Source: Pseudocercospora fijiensis CIRAD86
Lineage: Eukaryota; Ascomycota; Dothideomycetes; Mycosphaerellales; Mycosphaerellaceae
NCBI RefSeq assembly: GCF_000340215.1
Contig: NW_006921533.1
Coordinates: forward strand, 1,534,192 to 1,598,191
Direction: 5' to 3'
DNA length: 64,000 nucleotides
The position numbers and the translations under genes are program-made. Position 1 is the stretch's first letter; each line of letters starts with the position of its first letter. The notes beneath the pieces are model-generated. The model was not told the DNA's origin and did not search any database. It was given only the letters and a program-made list of their open reading frames with translations. This document shows positions 22,366 through 32,655 of this stretch, piece by piece.

Positions 22366-23084
22366 TGTAAGGGTTAGTAGCTAAGCAGTGAGAATGTGCA
22401 CGAAACTTTGAACTAAACTAAAGGGAGCACTAAATTAATATAGCTGCTATTTATATAAGACGAACTACGAAGAAAGGAAGAAGGGTGCCTTAGAGGGAGA
22501 GCCCCTTCCTTAGTATTCCGCCCTGCGGCCGTCTAGCGCGTCCGACGCGTAAGCGTAAGCACGTATGTCCTACTTATCCGCTGTCTCGTAGCGCCTTTGT
22601 CTCCTAGCTAACTAGCGTAGCGCGCGTATACGAACTCGTTTAACCGCTCTTAAGTAAATATATTTCTCCTAGCTCTTCCCTACCTTCCAGTTCCTTCCTA
22701 CTACTCGGATCTGTCCTACGACTCTGTATATCTCGCTTACTATCGTCCGTATATACGTACGCGTAGTTTAGTATAGTCCCGTCGTTCGTATGTTAATATA
22801 TAACGTGTTGTTCTACTATATACGGCCTCCGCGGGAGTCCCTAAGATGTTACGTTATACGGCTAAGTAGGCGACCTAGGCGTACTAGGCGTACTAGGCGT
22901 ATTAGGCGTACTAGGCGTACTAGGCGTACTAGGCATACTAGGCGTACTAGGCGACCTAGGCTAACTAGGCGACCTACTTCGCTAGGGGCCCCTACTGCTA
23001 AGGCAACTTAAATCCGATATTACTTTATAGTATAGCGGCTAGCTTATAGGACTTGTCGGTGCTTTCTAGGCAGCTACTATAATA
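22366..23084 (-). repeat. LTR (3' LTR of minus-strand element)
   Basis: It is 719 bp and aligns end to end with 28390-29108. Differences are mainly transitions at CA/TG sites. This copy keeps TG where the other has TA near the start (TGTAAGGG against TATAAGGG, GTGAGAATGTGC against GTAAGAATATAT), while the opposite holds at other sites. Its last bases are ATA where the other copy keeps ACA. Confidence 0.93.
22869..22975. repeat. 9-bp tandem repeat inside the LTR
   Basis: About ten near-perfect copies of GGCGTACTA with variants (GGCGTATTA, GGCATACTA, GGCGACCTA). The same array occurs at the matching place in the other LTR. In one frame it would read as an Arg-Thr repeat, but that is a by-product of the 9-bp period and not a gene. 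Confidence 0.9.
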
Positions 23085-26000
23085 GTAGCCCCCCCCTCGT
23101 TCTACGCGGAGTTCCTACGACGCTAAAGGAGGTCCGTATATAATAGATGCTAGTATTCTTGTCCTAGTTCGGGTCGGAGACCTTAATCTAAATTCTATTC
23201 GTACGCTTCTCGGAGAAAATGTTCCGGAATAGCTCCTTCTATTATCGTATAGTCGGTATAGTCTCGTAGGAATTCCTCGATTACTTCGCGGGCGAAGATA
23301 ATATAGCGTAGAGGTTCCTAGGTCGTGTCCTCGTCTAAGTACCCCTCCTATTGTACCTCTCCCTACGGCCCGGGAGGGTTAAGATTTCCGAAATTTGTGT
23401 TACTAAAGCTCTATCCGATAATCGCCCGTACTGTACCTAAGGCAGATTCCGGCTCGTCTTCGGCCTAATCGGTAGCCTCGGTAGCTTTTAGCATCGGCGG
23501 GATGTCTTCGGGGTCCGCGATTTCTCCGGCGGTTCTTAGGTTAATAACGTGTTTAACCGGGTAAATGTTGAGATTTTCTAGGAGATCCAGTTCGTATACG
23601 TATATACCGATTTTCTTTATAATTCGGAAGGGTCCTAGATTTTTCTAGTCGAGCTTTTTCGAAGGTCGGTTAGTTCTAATATATCGTAAGTCGAGGTAGA
23701 CGTAATCTCCGACCTAGTAATCTAGCGCGGCGCGTCTGCGCTAATTAGCGTAGTGCTCGTATACTTCTTAGATATACCTTATCTCGTCCTAGAGCTCTTA
23801 GTAGGTCTAGGCTATTTAAAGAGCGAAGGTATCGGCGTCTCTTTCCGGATCGTTTGCCGGGGGCTCTAGTTCGATCTCTATCGGTTTTATACCGGTTCGA
23901 GGGTGAAATCTAGTAGAGGCGTAGAACGGCGTAGTCTAAGTTATAGCCGACTCCTAATTATTAATAGCAAATTTAATAGAAGGCGTCAATCTTAGCTAGT
24001 CGTTTTAGTAGTAATTGCAGAAGCACCTAATAATTTGCTCGATCTACGCGTTAGCGCGTTCGGTTTGCCCGTCGGTCTACGGGTAGTAAGCCGTTAAAAG
24101 GCGCGCTTAAATTTTCAATCGTTCGTAGAGGCGCTTCTAGAAACGGGTAACGAAATTCGGGCCGCGATTAGATACAATTGATTTAGGTAGGCCTATATCT
24201 TTCTATACGTCCCGGTAGAAGACCTAAGCCGTATTCTTTGCGGTTAGGCTACGGGCATTTAATACCTTCTTGCGTTTCGTAAGGCGGTAAACTACGACTA
24301 GTATGTTTTGAAACTAGAGGCCGTTAAAGTCGGATCCTTTCGGTAGGCCTATAATAAAATCTATTGAAATGTGTTGCTATAGTCGTAGAGGGACTTTAAG
24401 AGGTTTTAGCAGCCCTTGCGGCTTACGCGTATCTGCTTTCGCTCTACGGCATACTACGCAGTTCTTAACGAATCGGTCGACATCCCGGTATAGATTAGGC
24501 TAGTAGTACTACTTCTAGAGCTAAGACAACATCTTAGCTCGACCGGGATATGCTATTCCGAGAGGGTTGTAAGCGGAACGCATAATCTAGTCGCGTAAAT
24601 CTTCGAAATCCGGGACGTAGAGGGCATTTCTAAATATTGTACAGAGTGCTCGCGGTAGAGTTCTACGGAGCTCGTACTCTAAGAGAGAAACATTCTCGTA
24701 TAACCGCTCCTCGTTCTATAAAGCTTAAATTAGACCTTTAGTAAAAGCGTCTTCGGCGTATACTATCGTAAGCTGCTGTTCGAGCTAGGTAGGTTCGAGG
24801 AGGTCCTATACTTCCTCTTCGCTTTCCTAGTCGCTATCTAAGCTTTCTAAACTTGTATCGTCGTCGTCCGAGTTATCGTCGTCTCGGAGAAAGGCGGGAG
24901 CGGCTATTAGTACAAAGGATGCTACGAGAGGCTCTAGGCCGGTAAAGTCGTCTCCGAGGAGCTCGTATAGTTCCTAGCTAAGGTTGTACTCCTTAAGGAT
25001 AGACTGTTCTTTACGCTACGGACCTCGATCTAAAGGCGAGTCTCTATTACGCCTCGTAAGTGCGTCGGCCTATAAGTTTGCTTTACCGGGCGTATACTAA
25101 ATAACGAAGTTAAACCGGGAAAGAAACTTACTCTAGCGTACCTGCCTACGGCTAAGGATTTTGCTCTTAAGAAAGTAGATAAGGTTCTTGTAATCCGAGC
25201 TAACCTAGATCGGTAACTTAGAACCTTCGAGTTCCGGACGCTATTCTTCGAAAGCCTTAACGATTACGAGGAGCTCCTTATCGTAGATATCGTAATTACA
25301 TTCCGCGGAGGACATTTTCTTAGAGAGGTAGGCTACGGGCAGCTACGCATCTTCTGGGGTCGTTCGTTAAAGGAGAACGGCGCTAGTTATACCGTCGGAA
25401 GCATCGGTTTCTAGGCGCGTTTCTTTATCGAAGTCGAAGTACTATAGGATCGGTACGGTCGTAAAACTTTACCGTAACTAGTCGAAGGCTTCTTAACAGG
25501 CTAGTAACTATTCAAATTTGACGTCTTTCCGCGTAAGTGCCGTAAGTAGACGGACGATTCCGCTAAAATTCTGTATAAATCTCCGGTAGAAGTTAGTAAA
25601 ACCGAGGAAGCCCTAGACTTCTTTTACGTTTCGTAGCACTCCCTAGTTTAGAACGGCTTCGATCTTGCCGGGATCTATTCGAATACCTTCTAAAGAGACA
25701 ATAAGGCCGAGGAATTTCACCTCTTACTTATAGAATTCGCACTTATCGATGTCGATATACAGTCTAGCTTCTACGAGTTTCTTAAGTACCTTTTCGATAT
25801 ATTCGTAGTATTCCGCTTTCGTTTTGCTATAAATTAGGATGTCGTCTATATACGCCGAGACGAAGGCGTCTAGGAATTCTTTAAGCGTATTGTTAATGTA
25901 TAATTAGAACGTACTAGGTCCGTTACAGAGCCCGAACGGTAAGACTAGGTATTCAAAAAGGCCGTAACGGGTTCGGAAGGCTATTAACTATTCGTCTCCC

Positions 26001-28389
26001 TTAGCAATACGGATCGCGTTAAAGACGGCGATTACGTCGAGCTTAGTAAACTAGCGAGCCTTCGAAAGGCGTTCGAGCGTTTCGTTTACGAGAGGGATTA
26101 GGTAGCGGTTCTTTTTCGTTAACGCGTTAAGGCCCCGGTAGTCTACGTAGAAACGGAGACCTCCGCCGGGTTTCCGGGCAAATATAACTAGTACGGCTAC
26201 TTCGGAGGAACTAGGGCGGATAAAGCCCTTTTGTAGGTTGTCTTCGAGGTATTTTTTAAGTACGAGGAGCTTATCTCGAGACATCGAGTAGAAAGGGCCG
26301 TACGGCGGCGGCTTGCCGTCGATTAGCTCGATTTTGTAGTCGATACCTAGCCGGTACGGTAGTAGAATATCGGCGTTCTTCTTCGAAAACTAGTAGAGTC
26401 GGTGCTAATACTCCTTTAGTAGTTTCGTTCTTAGATCCGTTAGTTCTTCGTCGAACTTTCGGATAGCCTTCTCGATATCCTATATTATTATAGCGAAGAT
26501 CTAAGTACGTTTGTCGCGGGCAAGACGCGAGAAGGCAGCCGCGCTAATAGCGAATACGGTACGATCTCGGGGAGTATCGGAGGTAGAACTAGATTCGTTA
26601 AAGCAGTGCTTAGCGTAATGCTTACTCGTAAAGGACAGAGATTCGGAGGCCTAGTCGATAACCGGGTTGTGCTTTTTAAGCTAAGGAAGACTAAGAATAA
26701 CGGGGTAAGTCTTCGGGAGTTTCGTAAGGAAAAACATAATATATTCGGTATACGGGCCGATAGTAATAGATAAGTAGTAGATCTAGGTCACCTTACCGGC
26801 GGCCGCGGTCGTACCGTTAAACATTTCTAACTCCCGAGCGTACGTAAGGTCTTAGAACGTTAAGCCGAGCTCTCTCGTATAGTCGTAATCTATAAACGAG
26901 TAGCCGGTTGCGCCGTTATTAATAAAAGCTATAGTTTTCAATAATTTCTTTTAATTTCCTATTAACGTTTCTACTACGAAAGGCTAGTAGACTAACTCTT
27001 TCTCTATAGCCGAGCTAGAGAAAGGGAAGGTAGCAGTAAATACTCTTAGTTTTAGAACGAATAAACCTTGCAAGCGACTATATGCAAGGTTTAAGCTTTT
27101 CCCTAGCCGCTCGGGGTAGCGCTAGCCGGTAAAGGCGTATCTAGAGTCGTAATATTCGCGGCGGCGACTCGCTGTATCGTTAGCGTGTTTAGCTAGCCGA
27201 CGAGAGACGGGTAGAGGCGAGTAATATATCCTTTTACTCCGTAGTAGATGTATTCTCCTACCGTACGGCGACGCTACTTCTCTTCTTCCGAAAGCTTGCT
27301 ATTTACTAGGGGCGCGCGTAGACGGGCGCCGAGCGAGGCAGCGCTTAAATCTATCGGATCGGCGGTAGGCTAGGCGCCTAGCGGTATTAGGGCTATAGCC
27401 GGAGCTAGTGCTAAAGCCGGCGTCTAAGCTGTCTATAACTTCGACGGTAGCGTAGCGAACGGCGACGTAAAGCGACCGGCATTCGTACGGGCGCCTCCGC
27501 GGTTAGCGATAATTTTCGCGAAGTTTCGAGTCGTATTATCGATACGCGTAAGCAAGGCGTACAGTTCGGTAATGTTTAGATTCTCCGTATCCTTATCGCA
27601 GACTTATAGTATTATTTCTTCGCTAAGGCCGCGTACTAAGATCCATTTAGCGACGTCCGGGGGGTATTCGGCGTACCTAATCTCGTATTAGAAGGCGGTA
27701 TAGTACTCTTAGTAGGTCTTGTTTGCTTACTTGAGTTTGTCTAAGTTTAGGCGTATAGTTTGCTTACGGTCGAGGTCGCCGAAACTAGCGTCGAGGGCCT
27801 TCTAGATAGTAGCCGTTATAGTTGTTTCTGCATTTTCTAAGAGGCTGCGGCAGGAATCGAGGGCGGAGCTACCGAGTAGAGAAAACATAAATCCGGTCTT
27901 TAAAGCTTTAGTCGGATAGTAGTCGGCGTTAGCGAGAAAGCGGATCTTAACCTATATCTTAAATTCTTCGTATACTTTACGCTTACCGGTAAAGCGTTTA
28001 GGGTCGCTTAGCTTCTTACTCTTGTTCGAAGTAGGTATAAATAGGTAAGAAGCGGGTGCCGCGGCGCCTAGGCGAGCAGAGGCGAGCTACGACTAGAGGC
28101 GGCCTACCTTATCTTCTTTTTCCGCGATAGAAGCATTCGCGTCGCTAAGAGCCGTACTAAGGCTAGTACGGGAGACCGAGAGGAAACGAGTAGCATCTTT
28201 GTAAGCCTTAAGCAGGTTAACGAGCAGCTCCGGGTCGGTAGCGTAGGCGTAATCTAGCTGTTTGCGCGTAGCGGGGATTTCATTCTATACTAAGCTTAAA
28301 AAATCGGGTACGTCGTTAGGTCTTGTATTTTAAATCTATTCGTTAGGCGTGTCTATCTTAATAGAGGCGTTTTTTGAGGCAGTTCGTAA
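23085..28389 (-). pseudogene. Gag-Pol remains of the minus-strand element
   Basis: The internal region of the LTR element. On the minus strand the order is a Gag region (about 28300-27000, not recognised in detail), a retropepsin-like site (about 26930-26895), reverse transcriptase (longest open stretch 26284-26051, then YIDD at 25852-25841) and integrase (DGQTER-type site at about 24075-24055). The YIDD residues are intact, while stops interrupt most of the frame. Stops are of the kind made by CA-to-TA or TG-to-TA changes. No chromodomain was recognised here. Confidence 0.85.
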
Positions 28390-29108
28390 TATAAGGGTTA
28401 GTAGCTAAGCAGTAAGAATATATACGAAACTTTAAACTAAACTAAAGGGAGCACTGAATTAATATAGCTACTATCTGTATAAGACGAACTACGAAGAAAG
28501 GAAGAAGGGTGCCTTAGAGGGAGAGCCCCTTCCTTAGTATTCCGCCCTACGGCCGTCTAGCGCGTCCGACGCGTGAGCGCAAGTACGTATATCCTACTTG
28601 TCCGCTGTCTCGTAGCGCCTTTGTCTCCTAGCTAACTAGCGTAGCGCGCGTATACGAACTCGTTTAACCGCTCTTAAGCAAATATGTTTCTCCTAGCTCT
28701 TCCCTACCTTCCGGTTCCTTCCTACTACTCGGATCTGTCCTACGACTCTATATATCTCGCTTACTATCGTCCGTATATACGTACGCGTAGTTTAGTATAG
28801 TCTCGTCGTTTGTATATTAATATATAACGTATTGTTCTACTATATACGGCCTCCGCGGGAGTCCCTAAGATGTTACGTTATGCGGCTAAGTAGGCGACCT
28901 AGGCGTACTAGGCGTACTAGGCGTATTAGGCGTACTAGGCGTACTAGGCGTACTAGGCGTACTAGGCGTACTAGGCGACTTAGGCTAACTAGGCGACCTA
29001 CTTCGCTAGGGGCCCCTACTACTAAGGCAACTCAAATCCGACATTACTTTATAGTATAGCGGCTAGCTTATAGGACTTGTCGGTGCTTTCTAGGCAGCTA
29101 CTATAACA
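28390..29108 (-). repeat. LTR (5' LTR of minus-strand element)
   Basis: It is 719 bp and is the partner of 22366-23084. It contains the same 9-bp array at about 28896-28985. It starts TATAAGGG (RIP-changed) and ends CTATAACA (unchanged), followed directly by the AAAGC duplication. Confidence 0.93.
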
Positions 29109-29554
29109 AAAGCTATAGTTTTATCCTTTGTAAAGGGATAGCGTTAGGGGCTCGAATTTATTATTTATTCCTAGGGCCCCTATACCTAAGAATAAGATAC
29201 TCGGCCCGATAACCCTAAGTATAAGGTAGCTATACCCTAGTTACGAGAGAAGCTCGCCTTATACTAATAAAGGTACTAGACGAATTTAGCTATATCTTTA
29301 ATACTACTCTAAATACTACTCTAGGGGTAGGCCTAGGATTCTTAAGTCTTAGCTTCCTATTCGAGTACCGTTCGCTACCGCTCTAGGCTTTTAATACGTT
29401 AAAATACTTAGTATAATCTAAGTATAACCTAGTCTTTTAATATAACGCGTTATAGAGAGACTATTAGTAGAGCCTATACGCTCTAGTATAGTAACGGTAT
29501 AAGCTATATAAGATTTCTACTACGCTTAACTATATTCGGATCTAGAGCGGCATT
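29109..29554. repeat. RIP-mutated right flank of the LTR element
   Basis: TA-rich and CA/TG-poor, probably the other half of the older repeat into which the element inserted. No coding motif recognised. Confidence 0.55.
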
Positions 29555-29575
29555 GGGGGGGGGGGGGGGGGGGGG
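29555..29575. repeat. Homopolymer run of 21 G
   Basis: Twenty-one consecutive G residues at the boundary where RIP-like sequence gives way to normal composition. Length may be imprecise, because such runs are hard to sequence. Confidence 0.9.
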
Positions 29576-29784
29576 TAGTAGCGAAATCCGTCTGCTATAG
29601 TAGCTAATTGCGCCGAGTTGTTACTACGTGATTCCCCGGATTTCAGAAAGCTGAAGCTCTGATTGGCTGCATTCTATACGAGCTGGCGGGACGGACAAAC
29701 TCGGCCTCCGAGAAAGATAGCCCAAGGCAAACTGCTACGACGAAGAACCGCGACGACGACGAAGATAGAACCGCGACCTCGACC

Positions 29785-29950
29785 TCGACCCGCAACGACG
29801 AGCGACCTGCAACGACTAGCGACTTGCAACGACTAGCGACCTGCAACGACCAGCGACCTCGACTAGCGACCTAGTAACGACTAGCGACCTGCAGCGACCA
29901 GCGACCTCGACCATCGACCTACAACGACTAACGACCTACAACGACTAAGA
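29785..29950. repeat. Minisatellite, about 17-bp units
   Basis: Around ten imperfect copies of a unit like CGACCTGCAACGACTAG, mixed with shorter CGACCTCGAC variants. It lies about 150-300 bp upstream of the F-box start. Composition differs from the RIP block because CA and TG survive in many copies. Confidence 0.85.
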
Positions 29951-30101
29951 GTGCCTCGCTACTACGGCTACGTATAAGGGTATATAAGGCGGAAGCTTCG
30001 CTCGCAATTCGTAGGCACGCGGAGCCGCCTACAAGCACATATTAACCGGAAACCACAACCCGACGAAAATAAGAGGACACGAATCCTCATACCGACAACT
30101 T
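29951..30101 (+). promoter_or_regulatory. Putative F-box gene core promoter with TATA box
   Basis: TATATAAGG at 29981-29989 lies about 113 bp before the ATG at 30102, a reasonable TATA position for a short 5' UTR. The minisatellite is directly upstream. Confidence 0.45.
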
Positions 30102-31640
30102 ATGCTGGAAGATCTGCCTCCGGAACTGCTTGGAAATATCCTCGAGTTCATCGATACTCCGCCCTTCGTCCAAGAGCTTCCCCCATGTATCGACGCCCAG
30201 AAACGGCTCAGGGAGCTTTGCAGAACATCACTGGTCAGCAAGGCATTCTGTGAAGCAACCCAGCCATGCCTGTACCGTGTCATCGATATCACTCCATTGA
30301 GGAAGCCAAACATTCGAAAGTTCTTGCGAACACTGTGGGGAAATCCTGCCCTCGCACGTTTCTTTCAGGATCTTAGCCTCGGCGAACATGTAATGCGGGC
30401 AAAGGAAGCACCCTCTCAGGAAGAACTGCGGTCGCACGCTGCCTTATTGAACACCATCGGGAATCAAGATCTCGAAGTTGAGATCATGGAGAGTCTCATG
30501 CAGGGCTGTCCCACTGCCCAGAATGCTTTGATTCTCGCCCTAGCAACTAACGTCAGGCTTCTGGATCTGACACTCGCGGACCCCATTAGACAGAATCGCG
30601 TAAAGCTTGGATACGTGCAAGGGCTCTGCACATGCTGTCCTAATATGGCACAGTGTTTAGGCAGTATTCTGGCTCGAGACTCTTGGAGCTTTGGAAATTT
30701 GAGAACACTCACACTGCGGAGCTCACCCGAGCAAATCCAATGTACGACTTACGATATTCAAAGACAGCTCTGGAGGCTACCCCTGCTGGAAGAAGTGGTA
30801 TTGTCCAAATTCTGCACGTCATCCAGCACGGGGACGATTTCACTACCTAGCAAGAGCACAATTCGCAAAATTGTGTTGGACCATTGTACGGTTGACAGTG
30901 GCAGCATAGCTTACATGATCCAAGCATGTAAGGCGTTGACGGAGTTCGAAGTCCTGTGTCCGAGCGGGAGGATCGATGCTGAAGAATTTCTAACAGCATT
31001 GAAGGAACATTCGGCGCACTTGGAAAGCCTGACGATCAAGACTCTTTGGAAGAACCGGCCTCTATTCCAAGACAACAAGCCCATCGGTAGCCTTAGTGCC
31101 TTCAAATCCATGCATTTTCTGGAGCTAGACTCCGACATGCTGACAGGCACACACCGATGGGGCTCCGACTCGCTGAGCTTACCTGACCTGCCGCCGTCTA
31201 TAAAATGTCTCAAAGTCAAAATACGCAACAACCTTTCGGAGCTGGTCCCCGTTTTACGCTCGCTGCAACCGAAACTGTCTCCGTCACTCGACCTCTTGAA
31301 GGTCACTTTCCCATGCGACAGCCTTCTCAATCGTGAATACCTTGACGTCATTCAAGAAGAAGACATGTGGGAGAAGCCTGAGGCGGCTGAAGTGAGACTA
31401 GATAGGGGCTGGAGCATCACCTTAAGCCACACTTCCGGGGGATCCGGTTTGTGCTTCAGCTGTTGGAAGGATAAGAAGAGCGTAAAAGACAAGATCTGGC
31501 CACTCGCTGAGCAGATTATGAATGTTGGGGTTAGAAAATTGCTGGAAGAGTATTACGCTAACTGTGTCTTTGATGAGAATTTTCGATTGGATGTCTTTAA
31601 GGAGAGTCTCTGGAGCCTTCCACCAACTGCTGAAATATAA
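30102..31640 (+). CDS. F-box protein with leucine-rich region
   Basis: A 512-residue single-exon protein. Residues 2-50 form an F-box-like domain (LEDLPPELLGNILEFID, then the second half LCRTSLVSKAFCEATQPCLY), which in the family binds Skp1 of SCF ubiquitin ligases. The rest has loosely repeated leucine-rich strings (LRTLTLRSS, LEEVVLSKF, LESLTIKTL, SIKCLKVKI), the usual substrate-binding part in fungal F-box/LRR proteins. Target unknown. It sits at the edge of the RIP block, about 1 kb from the LTR element, with a clean frame and no RIP signature of its own. Codon use looks normal. Fungal F-box families of this kind are large and fast-evolving, so no ortholog is claimed. Confidence 0.85.
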   Translation: MLEDLPPELLGNILEFIDTPPFVQELPPCIDAQKRLRELCRTSLVSKAFCEATQPCLYRVIDITPLRKPNIRKFLRTLWGNPALARFFQDLSLGEHVMRAKEAPSQEELRSHAALLNTIGNQDLEVEIMESLMQGCPTAQNALILALATNVRLLDLTLADPIRQNRVKLGYVQGLCTCCPNMAQCLGSILARDSWSFGNLRTLTLRSSPEQIQCTTYDIQRQLWRLPLLEEVVLSKFCTSSSTGTISLPSKSTIRKIVLDHCTVDSGSIAYMIQACKALTEFEVLCPSGRIDAEEFLTALKEHSAHLESLTIKTLWKNRPLFQDNKPIGSLSAFKSMHFLELDSDMLTGTHRWGSDSLSLPDLPPSIKCLKVKIRNNLSELVPVLRSLQPKLSPSLDLLKVTFPCDSLLNREYLDVIQEEDMWEKPEAAEVRLDRGWSITLSHTSGGSGLCFSCWKDKKSVKDKIWPLAEQIMNVGVRKLLEEYYANCVFDENFRLDVFKESLWSLPPTAEI

Positions 31641-32655
31641 TCATGCGCGACTCTAGACTCTGCTTGAGAACAGTTTTCATAGTCTTCTAATCGTTGTCTC
31701 GCAGCTTGTTGGACCAAGTATCGAGAGAATCAGCAGAAGCTAGAACGCCGTGCAACGACCCTTACCAATGCCAAAACTCCCCCCCCCCCCAATCTCCCCC
31801 CTCTTCCTCATGCCTCACACATACTCCTCCGAACACTCCACCGCAATCGTATCCGTCGCCACACATTCAATCCCCCCCCCCTCCCCCCAAACCCATTCTT
31901 CCTCGCCTCCCACCACGTCGATTCCAACACTCCCGGATTACAATCCCGACTAGCGGCAATTTTCCATTCCAAAGGTCCAAGAAGTCCGGATTCCCCATGG
32001 CAGAAGGCGCCGTCGCACAAAAATCCGAGAAACTTTTTTTTGAAATTCTCCCAGAGCCCACCACAGATTCCTGGGACGTTTGTGGCTGTTGAACATGGAT
32101 GTGGTTGATGTTGAAGCCGTCGCGGCAGACTGTGCATTTTGTTGTGGCTTCGGTGAGCACGATGGGGGTAGGTAAGGGCTAGATATTGCATTGTAGTGTG
32201 ATTTCAAAGATGATTGGGGTTGAGAGGGAGATGGTGGTTGGGGGTTTGCTCGATGAAGGCTTTTTTGCATGATGAAGTTATACTGGGCTGATTGTCTTCG
32301 ATCACATATCTGATACGTATAGTATACAACACCAACCATTCCGGCCCTGTACTATGTCTCTCGCTGCCTCTTCTTCGAATAGTGTTGGTGTCCTCGAGTT
32401 TGGGATTCTTGAACACGCTTGTGAAGCAGGTGAAGCAACAAGTGGGCCGCATACCGGCTGAACACATTGGGGAGGGCAAAAAAAATGAAGTCTTCGCTGT
32501 GGACACTCTGTCATTTCAGTCAGGACAAGGATGTTCGCCCACGTCGAACGGAAGACATGAGTGCCGTACGACGTTTAGGAGAACAAGCCGACGCTTGGAA
32601 AGGAAAACAGTTCATGCTTTTCTCCATCTGGCATGCTATGGCCAGGACCTAACGT
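31641..32655. other. Intergenic with C-rich tracts
   Basis: A run of 12 C at 31779-31790 and further CCCCCC tracts around 31875-31890. Several open frames of 60-130 codons overlap on both strands; one minus-strand frame has a CTVC pair, but nothing else supports a gene. Confidence 0.45.

Larger units (their letters stand above)
22366..29108 (-). mobile_element. Complete Ty3/gypsy LTR retrotransposon, RIP-inactivated
   Basis: A 6,743-bp element coded on the minus strand. Two LTRs of 719 bp each (22366-23084 and 28390-29108) start TGTAAGGG and end CTATAACA before RIP, giving TG..CA ends. AAAGC flanks the element at 22361-22365 and 29109-29113, a 5-bp target-site duplication. A purine tract (GAGGGGGGG on the minus strand, about 23088-23098) lies just inside the left LTR, where the 3' polypurine tract is expected. 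Internal minus-strand motifs are a retropepsin-like NNGATGYSFID (about 26900-26935), reverse transcriptase YRGLNALTKKNRY and YIDD, and integrase DGQTER. The order protease-RT-integrase defines Ty3/gypsy. In-frame stops are frequent, so it is not autonomous now. Confidence 0.93.

Noticed and set aside
22869..22975. CRISPR-like array
   Set aside because: Units are 9 bp without spacers, inside a retrotransposon LTR of a eukaryote.
22790..23011. Arg-Thr repeat protein frame inside the left LTR (and its twin at 28832-29059)
   Set aside because: It is produced by the 9-bp tandem array read in one frame; it lies in an LTR and has no other protein-like feature.
29785..29950. Telomere-like repeat
   Set aside because: The unit is about 17 bp and not TTAGGG-like; it lies internally between genes.
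31808..32339. Minus-strand frames with a CTVC motif between the F-box and SDR genes
   Set aside because: Only one Cys pair, C-rich low-complexity surroundings, no second zinc-binding half.
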